A stretch of 64,000 nt of DNA from Streptomyces griseus subsp. griseus. Lineage in GTDB: Bacteria; Actinomycetota; Actinomycetes; Streptomycetales; Streptomycetaceae. A program made the translations under genes and the position numbers. The stretch is taken from the NCBI RefSeq assembly GCF_000720255.1, contig NZ_JOJE01000022.1, forward strand, positions 62,001 to 126,000. The letters are read 5' to 3'. The notes beneath the pieces were generated by a model, which was not told the DNA's origin, searched no databases, and worked only from the letters and a program-made list of their open reading frames with translations. Positions 58,321-64,000 of this stretch are shown here, in pieces (positions within the stretch are counted from its first letter, which is position 1; every line of letters begins with the position of its first letter).

Positions 58321-61300
58321 TCAGCCGCTTGTGGCGCAGACGTTCTCGTACGGCGCGTCCGGCACGTAGGTCCGCCACTGCGCCTCGGTCAGTCCACCGC
58401 CGGTGCGTGCGCAGATGGTGCGGACCGCCCGGTCCGGGGCGATGTGCAGACGCCAGAGCGGGACGTCGGGGCCGCTGGCGTAGACCGTGCCGCCATCCTC
58501 GGCGAAGGCGAGGGCGCGGATCTCGTCCCCGGGTGTGGGCAGGTCCGTTCCGAGCAGCTGTTGCGTTCCGGTGTCCCACAGCCGGAGGGTCCCGTTCGCA
58601 CCGCCGACGGCCAGCGTGCCGCCGTCGGAGGAGAAGGCGATCGCCTCCACCGCCTCCGGCTCGCCCTGGGAGACCGTGTCGGAGGTACCGGTCACGGCAC
58701 CCGTACGGCGACGGACGTCGCCGTCCCACAGCGTGACGTGCCCGCGGGAGTCGCCGACGGCGAGCCGGGTGCCGTCGGGACTGAACGCCAGCGCGGTGAC
58801 CTCGCGGCCGTCGGCGAGCGCGCGCCCGGAGACCTTGCCGGTGCCTGGATCGGCGTACTGGTCGTCCGAGGACACGAGCAGATGTCCGTCCGGCCGGGAG
58901 GCCAGTGCCTCCCCGGAGAGGCCGCGTACGGTCCGCGTCCGCCGCCGGTCGTCGGTGTTCCAGACCTCCGTCATGGTGGTGCCGGCGGCGGTTCGGGCGG
59001 CCAGCAGCGTGTGGCCGCCGGGTCCGAGGGCGAGGGCGGCGGCCGGTCGGTCCGCCGCGCCGGCCGTGTCGAAGGACGTACGGACCCGGTGCGCCCGGAC
59101 GTCCCACACGGTGAAGCGCAGCCGCAGGGCGCCGTGCGAGGACACGGTGTCGGCGATGCCCAGCTCGTCGCTGTCCGGGCCGAAGGCCAGCAGAGGGGCT
59201 TGTTCGTCGGACGCGCTCGGCAGCGCACCGAGCCTCGCGTGGGCCACGACCGCGCCGGTCCGCGTGGCACGCAGCTCGAAGCGGTAGCCGTTGCCGAACC
59301 GGGTGACGGTGGCCAGCGCGCTGCCGTCGGGACTGAGCGCGCTCGCGTCGGCCGGAGTGCTCTGCCACCGCGGGCTGAGGCGGTCGGTCAGGTCGAGGGT
59401 GTGGACCGTGGCGCCGTCCAGGTAGCTCAGGAGGCGAGACGTCCCCCGGTCCCAGGCGAGCCCGGTGGCCTCGTCCTTGGAGAGCGGTCGGCCGAAGGCG
59501 CGCGTCCCGCCGGTGGCCAGTCTCCATACGGCGAGTTCGTGGTCGTCAGCCGTGGCCAGGAACTCTCCGTCGGGCGAGAGAGTCGCCTGGGTGAAGCCGG
59601 TGACTCCGTCACTGGCGAAGTCGGCGACCGCCTGGCCGGCGCGGACGTCCCAGACGAGTGCCCTGGTGCCGTAGACGGCGGCCAGTCGGCTGCCGTCCGC
59701 GCTGAACCGCAGCAGCCGTGAGCCGTCATCCGCGCCGGAGCCGGTGCCACACACGGTCTTGTCCGCCTTCTCCCATGCCCCCGGCAGCCGTTTGTGGTCG
59801 GCGGTGTTCCAGAGCTGGAGCGGTCCGTCGGCGGGGCAGAGGGCGAGCAGACGGCCGCCGGGGCCGACGGCCGCCGAGGTGAGGGTGCCCGGGAGATCGG
59901 TGGTGAAGAGAACCTTGCCGTCGCCCGTCCGATGCAGCCGGACCGGGCCCGCTTCGTCCGTCGGCCCGGCGAGATACGTGGTCCCGTCAGGGGAGCTGTC
60001 CCAGACCCATGCATCCCCCAGCTCGGCCGCGCTTCTGCCCGACGGAAGGTTCCACAGCCTCCCGCCCCCGTCCGGGCCGATGACGACGAGGGACCGGGAG
60101 TCGGGCCCGACGTCGCCCACCTGTGTGCCGCTCGGCAGGTGGTAGGTGGCCCTGATTCCGTGGTCGGCGACGTTGCGGGCGGTCACCGTGGTGCCGTCGA
60201 CGCTGAGCAGGGTCCGGCCGCCGTCGGAGAGGAAGCGCCGGACGTCCTTCCCGGACCGGGGGTCGGTGAAGGCATCGCGTTCCGGTTGCGCCAGGGCGCC
60301 CAACAGTGCGGAGCGGGACTCGGTGAGCGGCGCGGTCTTCCAGGCGGCGACGCCGAGCAGGGCCGCGGTGCGGGGATCGGTGGAGCGCAGGCTGTCCGCC
60401 ACGGTGGCCAAGCGACGGGCCGCGGCCTTGGCGGACTCCTCCTGGCTCACCTCATTGCGCTGCCAGGCGATCAGGCCGGCGGCCAGCGCAAGGACGAGGA
60501 ACACGGACAGACCGACGGCCAGGGAACGGGTCCGGCGGGCGGTACGGGTCTCGGCTTCGCCTTCGGCGTCCCGGGCTGCGAGGGAGGCGGCGAGGAAGGA
60601 ACGCTCCAGTACGGTGAGATCGTCGTTCGACCGCGCCGGCTCGTCATCGTTCTTCTGCCGGGCGAACAACTCCTCCGCCCGGGCCAGCCGGGTGCCCCGG
60701 TACAGCGCTCCGGGATCGCGTGCCAGTTCTTCCCAGCCGCGGGCCGCCTCACCGAGCCGACGCTGCTCGCGCAACCGTTCCCGGTCCACTTCGATCCAGC
60801 CGGCGAGGCGCGGCCAGCCGGTGATCAGTGCCTCGTGCGCGAGTTCCACCGTGTCGCCGTCAAGGGTGACGAGACGGGCGGCTGCCAGGCGTTCCAGCAC
60901 GCCCTGCACGCCGCCTCCGAGTTCGGCGCGGGACGCCGGACGGCGGGTGTCGGCCGTGCCGTCCCCAGGAGCGATCAGCCTCAGCAGGATGCGCCGGGCC
61001 GTACGGCCCTGCTCCACCGCCAGCCCGCCGTACACCTCTTCGGCGGTGGCGGCGATCGCACCGCGCACACCGCCCGTCTCCTCGTACGCCGCCAGGGAGA
61101 GCAGCGGGCCGCGGCGGCGGGCCCAGGTCTGCAACAGGGAGTGGGACAGCATGGGCAGGGCGCCCGGCTGGTCGACGATCTCGTCGATGATCCGGGCCGT
61201 GAGAGAACGTTCGACGTTCAGTCCGGCGGCCGCGGCCGGTCCGGTGATCACCTCGCGCAGCTCGTCCCGGCTCATCGGTCCGACCAGGAGGTTGGCCCGG

Positions 61301-62064
61301 CCGACGGCCGCGGCGAGCCCACGGTGGTCGGCGCAGTGGCCGTAGAAATCGCCTCGAACCGCGAGCACCACGCGCAGCCGGCTGTCCGGCTTCCTGGCGG
61401 TGAGCAGGAGATCGAGGAACCGGTCGCGTTCCGCGCGGTCGTGGCAGAGGGTGAACAGTTCCTCGAACTGATCGACGATCACCCAGGTGTCGCCGTCGCG
61501 CTCGTCTGGGACGAGGGCCTTCTCGTGCGTGTGCGCGGGCCGCCCGCCGGGGGTGAGCACGCGGATCACAGCGGGCCGTTCGGCACCCTCCGCCTGGCGG
61601 AGCAGGGGGATGAGACCTGCCCGCAGAAGGGAGGATTTGCCGCTGCCGGACGGCCCGAACACCGCCGCGAACCGGTCTTCACGCGTCAGCTCCGCCAGCT
61701 CGGCGACGAGCGCCTCCCGTCCGAAGAACAGGTCGCTGTCGGCGGGTTCGAACCGGGCCAGCCCGCGGTACGGGGGCCTCTCGTCCGGAGCGGGCGCACG
61801 GACGGCGGCTTCCGCCTCCCGCCAGCGCCGTTCCCACTCGTCCGGGTCGGCGTCGAGCGCCTCGGCGTACGCCCGCACCACAGCCAGGGACGGCAGCTGA
61901 TCACCGGCTGCCGCCTGGGACATGGCGGTGATGGAGTAGCCCGCTCGCTCGGCCATCTCCCGGTACGGAGGCTTCCCGGCCTTCTCCCGGAGGCTCCGCA
62001 GCTCATGAGCAAGCCGCTGTATGGGACCGGCGTCGGGATCGACCGGCTTCTCACGTCGTCCCAC
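58321..62064 (-). CDS. HTH-STAND NTPase-WD40 repeat protein
   Basis: 1247 residues. Residues 14-75 form an XRE-type helix-turn-helix (LAHELRSLREKAGKPPYREM; GYSITAMSQAAAG). From ~98 (YRGLARFEPADSDLFFGRE) comes an nSTAND1 NTPase with Walker A GPSGSGKSS (137-145), Walker B WVIVDQFEELF (195-205) and arginine-rich sensors (VRGDFYGH). A winged-helix region follows, a single transmembrane helix (LAVGLSVFLVLALAAGLIAW, ~500-525), and then about 650 residues of WD40 repeats (LAFSPDGTRLAVGDSRGHVTLWD). GTG 62064 with AAAGGTG upstream fits better than GTG 62079. This architecture is expanded in Streptomyces. It suits ligand-triggered oligomerisation at the membrane; the output is unknown, since the only obvious effector is the HTH. 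Confidence 0.88.
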   Translation of the reverse strand: MGRREKPVDPDAGPIQRLAHELRSLREKAGKPPYREMAERAGYSITAMSQAAAGDQLPSLAVVRAYAEALDADPDEWERRWREAEAAVRAPAPDERPPYRGLARFEPADSDLFFGREALVAELAELTREDRFAAVFGPSGSGKSSLLRAGLIPLLRQAEGAERPAVIRVLTPGGRPAHTHEKALVPDERDGDTWVIVDQFEELFTLCHDRAERDRFLDLLLTARKPDSRLRVVLAVRGDFYGHCADHRGLAAAVGRANLLVGPMSRDELREVITGPAAAAGLNVERSLTARIIDEIVDQPGALPMLSHSLLQTWARRRGPLLSLAAYEETGGVRGAIAATAEEVYGGLAVEQGRTARRILLRLIAPGDGTADTRRPASRAELGGGVQGVLERLAAARLVTLDGDTVELAHEALITGWPRLAGWIEVDRERLREQRRLGEAARGWEELARDPGALYRGTRLARAEELFARQKNDDEPARSNDDLTVLERSFLAASLAARDAEGEAETRTARRTRSLAVGLSVFLVLALAAGLIAWQRNEVSQEESAKAAARRLATVADSLRSTDPRTAALLGVAAWKTAPLTESRSALLGALAQPERDAFTDPRSGKDVRRFLSDGGRTLLSVDGTTVTARNVADHGIRATYHLPSGTQVGDVGPDSRSLVVIGPDGGGRLWNLPSGRSAAELGDAWVWDSSPDGTTYLAGPTDEAGPVRLHRTGDGKVLFTTDLPGTLTSAAVGPGGRLLALCPADGPLQLWNTADHKRLPGAWEKADKTVCGTGSGADDGSRLLRFSADGSRLAAVYGTRALVWDVRAGQAVADFASDGVTGFTQATLSPDGEFLATADDHELAVWRLATGGTRAFGRPLSKDEATGLAWDRGTSRLLSYLDGATVHTLDLTDRLSPRWQSTPADASALSPDGSALATVTRFGNGYRFELRATRTGAVVAHARLGALPSASDEQAPLLAFGPDSDELGIADTVSSHGALRLRFTVWDVRAHRVRTSFDTAGAADRPAAALALGPGGHTLLAARTAAGTTMTEVWNTDDRRRTRTVRGLSGEALASRPDGHLLVSSDDQYADPGTGKVSGRALADGREVTALAFSPDGTRLAVGDSRGHVTLWDGDVRRRTGAVTGTSDTVSQGEPEAVEAIAFSSDGGTLAVGGANGTLRLWDTGTQQLLGTDLPTPGDEIRALAFAEDGGTVYASGPDVPLWRLHIAPDRAVRTICARTGGGLTEAQWRTYVPDAPYENVCATSG

Positions 62065-62257
62065 CGGGGCACCTTTCACCTGCGTAAATCCGAACAGAAA
62101 GGCAACAAGCTACGTTTTTCGCGAGGTTGCCCGCAATCTCGGCCGGCCTGTGAGACTGCCCACGGGACGACTGATCACCAGGCGCGCTCGACGGTCCGGC
62201 CGACGCTGACAGGTCGTTTTCTCCCGATGTTTCACCCTGGAACAGATGATTGGTGCA

Positions 62258-62640
62258 GCTTTGCTCGGGCGCGCCAGGAGATGGTGGTCTCGCTGGTGGG
62301 GCGGCGGGCCACGAGGTCGGTCATGGCCAGGTGGATCATGGCTTCGGAACGGGCCGGGAGGGTTTCCTGGTCGCGGGCCAGACGGCGGTGGAACATCCGC
62401 CAGCCGCAGGTGCGTTCGACTGCCCACGTTTCGACAGCGGGGTGAAGCCTCTGGTCCCGGCCGGGCGGGCGACGATTTCCATGTCGACGCCAAGAGCAGC
62501 GGCGTGCTCGACGAGGCCTGGCGGTAGCCGCCGTCGCCCCCTGCTGTGCGGATGGCGGGGTGGGCGGCGGCGACCTGGTCGAGCAAGCGGGTGCCGGCGG
62601 CCGAGTCCGCGCTCTGGGCGTCGAGCACTTGAAAGCCTCA
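62258..62640 (-). pseudogene. IS5-family transposase C-terminal remnant
   Basis: Three minus-strand frames in turn read LDAQSADSAAGTRLLDQVAA and GGDGGYRQ; then LVEHAAALGVDMEIVARPAG and FTPLSKR; then the ending MFHRRLARDQETLPARSEAM and IHLAMTDLVARRPTSETTIS. These are the C-terminal half of an IS112/IS5-type transposase with at least two frameshifts. The N-terminal half is absent. Confidence 0.8.
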
Positions 62641-62789
62641 CGCGCGATCGATTGAGACTTTCAGCGAGAGTAGTCACTCAACAATGCCTGTGAGCTGGGA
62701 ACCTGTCGGGAAGTACGAGCCGGACAAGCCTTCACAACATCACTTGCACTCGCTGCGTGAACGCTCCAGTTGACCTTCAGCGACATGAG

Positions 62790-63270
62790 ATGTCTTCGTG
62801 GTCAGTCCGCCGCGGGAACGGCCGAGTGCTTCGCCTGCCACACCGCCTCCGCCAGGAACGGACGCAGGTGCAAGTGCGCGCGCACGTGAACTGATCTTTT
62901 GTGCGGCCCCTTTTGAGGCACTCCGCGCTGCTGGTGGCGGGCCTATCGGAGCCCCTGCTGCGTGCTGGTGAGCGCGGATCGAGGTGGAGTCGATGTTGAT
63001 GTTCCAGTCGATGTCGCCCGCTGCGTCAGCGACGGCCTGGACGTGCTGGAGCAGCCGCTCCCAGGTGCCGTCGGCAGACCACAGCGCATGGCGTTTATGG
63101 ATGGTCTGCCACGGGCCAAAGCGTTCGGGCAGCTTGCGCCACTGACAGCCGGTGCTGAGCCGGTGGATGATCCCGTTGACCACCTGGCGGTGGTCCCGCC
63201 ACCGGCCGCACCGGCCGTTGCTCCTGGGCAGCAGCGGCGCGAGCACCGCCCGCTCACCATCCGAGAGGTC
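62790..63270 (-). pseudogene. IS5-family transposase N-terminal remnant
   Basis: Reads DLSDGERAVLAPLLPRSNGR, WRDHRQVVNGIIHRLSTGCQ, KLPERFGPWQTIHKRHALWS and DIDWNINIDSTSIRAHQHAA, the first half of an IS5-group transposase from a different subgroup than the remnant to its left. It degenerates at GLTTKTSHVAEGQ and ends without the DDE C-terminal half. The two halves lie back to back but do not rebuild one element. Confidence 0.8.
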
Positions 63271-63400
63271 CCCCTGCTGAGCATGACCAGAACAACGAGT
63301 CACTGGCCGCAGAGACACCTGATCACTGAGGCGGCATGCACCAGCCCGCTCGATTCCACAGCCTTACGTGCCAGCTGTGGAGGCGACCAAGCGACGACGC

Positions 63401-63871
63401 TCATGCTTCCAGACGATCCAGCCAGGCGTCCTGGCCGTCCGCCAACGGGAAGGCCAGGGGCAGCGGCTCGAAACGGCAGTGGAACGTCATGCCGTTGTCG
63501 CGCCCCGCGCCCGTCACGTGGTGGTCCCACGCATCCGGGACATCTGCGTCGTCGTCCACTTCCAGTTCGAAGAAGGTGGTGTGGCGGGGGAAGCGGCGGA
63601 TCGGGTGCGGCGTGTGCTCCTCCGCGAGGGGGCGCAGCACCCGCACGCAGGTCAGCCCGCACTCCTCCGCGACTTCCCGCAATACTGCCTTTTCCAGCGG
63701 CTCCTCCGGGGCCACACCCCCCGCAGGGACGTGCGTGCCGGGCGGCAGGTCCGCGTCGTGGTCGAACACGAGCAACTCCACCGACCGTCCCGCGCGCCGG
63801 CGCAGCACGTAGGCAGCCACCCGGATACGCAACGTCAACTCCCGCATCCCCGCAGCGTAGGGGTTACGCAT
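63401..63871 (-). CDS. Nudix hydrolase
   Basis: 156 residues. The Nudix box is complete: GGVAPEEPLEKAVLREVAEE followed by CGL gives G-x5-E-x7-R-E-x2-E-E-x-G-L. RVAAYVLRRRAGRSVELLVF precedes it, and a PRHTTFFELEVDDDADVPDA strand-rich region follows. It would hydrolyse a nucleoside diphosphate linked to another moiety; the substrate is unknown. The start may be ATG 63871 or ATG 63847, and neither has a clear ribosome site. A TACGCT six bases before 63847 could be the -10 of a leaderless transcript. It stands alone between IS remnants and a + strand gene. Confidence 0.85.
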   Translation of the reverse strand: MRNPYAAGMRELTLRIRVAAYVLRRRAGRSVELLVFDHDADLPPGTHVPAGGVAPEEPLEKAVLREVAEECGLTCVRVLRPLAEEHTPHPIRRFPRHTTFFELEVDDDADVPDAWDHHVTGAGRDNGMTFHCRFEPLPLAFPLADGQDAWLDRLEA

Positions 63872-63974
63872 CCTCGATCACGCGAGATCTCCTAGACGAG
63901 GAGTTCCTAATGGTCGTAGGCGGTCAGTGATCGGCTGGCCGCCTGGCCGGTGCGGTTGCGCTTACGCTGAGGTC

Positions 63975-64000
63975 ATGGAGAAGATCGAGACTGCCCGCCT
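63975..64000 (+). CDS. Start of a gene running off the window (possible GNAT acetyltransferase)
   Basis: ATG at 63975 opens MEKIETARL. TACGCT lies six bases before the ATG, as in front of the neighbouring Nudix gene's second ATG, and GAGG lies nearby. An N-terminus of the type 'iETaRLvLRp' is common in RimJ/RimL-type N-acetyltransferases, but nine codons cannot prove it. Confidence 0.35.

Overview
The window looks like a chromosomal segment of a Streptomyces or close relative, probably from an arm or another plastic region. Support: very high G+C with strong third-position G/C bias, AGGAGG-type ribosome sites and GTG/TTG starts, many secreted hydrolases with actinobacterial signal peptides, a trans-AT polyketide/NRPS locus, a rifamycin-associated element in front of a rifampin phosphotransferase, and many decayed genes and IS5-family remnants.

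Layout. (1) 1-24.4 kb: right-hand part of a trans-AT PKS/NRPS cluster. The C-terminus of a PfaD-type enoylreductase enters from the left on the + strand and converges, across a strong hairpin, on a minus-strand operon. Read from right to left, that operon encodes a 4956-residue PKS (KS-[AT relic]-DH-KR-ACP / KS-DH-KR-ACP / KS-DH-KR-MT-ACP), a 22-codon ORF with ATGA overlaps at both ends, a C-A-PCP NRPS with a glycine-type A-domain code, a zinc-ribbon PP-loop ATPase of the amidotransferase/thioamidation type, and a KS-[AT relic]-ACP protein. No thioesterase is visible, so release and the missing acyltransferase must be encoded outside the window. (2) 24.5-28.9 kb: a SUKH-like remnant, rph with its RAE, and LacI debris. 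(3) 28.9-38.2 kb: a plant cell-wall (pectin/galactoside) locus: rhamnogalacturonan acetylesterase, pectin methylesterase, the stump of a sugar-binding protein, a LacI regulator, a secreted multidomain glycoside hydrolase and a GH36 alpha-galactosidase. Three near-identical 14-bp LacI-type operators link the second half of it. (4) 38.2-46.0 kb: mostly gene debris (IS5 remnants, a truncated hydrolase, etfB and xdhA/xdhC fragments, a frameshifted Old Yellow Enzyme and its nonsense-mutated divergent regulator) around an intact secreted subtilase. (5) 46.1-52.9 kb: a block of membrane and small proteins (MFS exporter, K+ channel, SHOCT protein, class II glutamine amidotransferase). Four copies of a 17-bp inverted repeat, TCACCCG-N3-CGGGTGA, lie in front of its units, three of them 81-84 bp from a start codon. 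(6) 53.1-64.0 kb: a second large subtilase, a polysaccharide deacetylase lipoprotein, a HTH/STAND-NTPase/WD40 protein, two IS5 remnants, a Nudix hydrolase and the first codons of a further gene.

The two most interesting items are the PP-loop enzyme inside a mosaic trans-AT assembly line, which could install an amide or sulfur at a glycine unit, and the regulon defined by the 17-bp repeat. All functional calls rest on reading motifs; no database search was possible.
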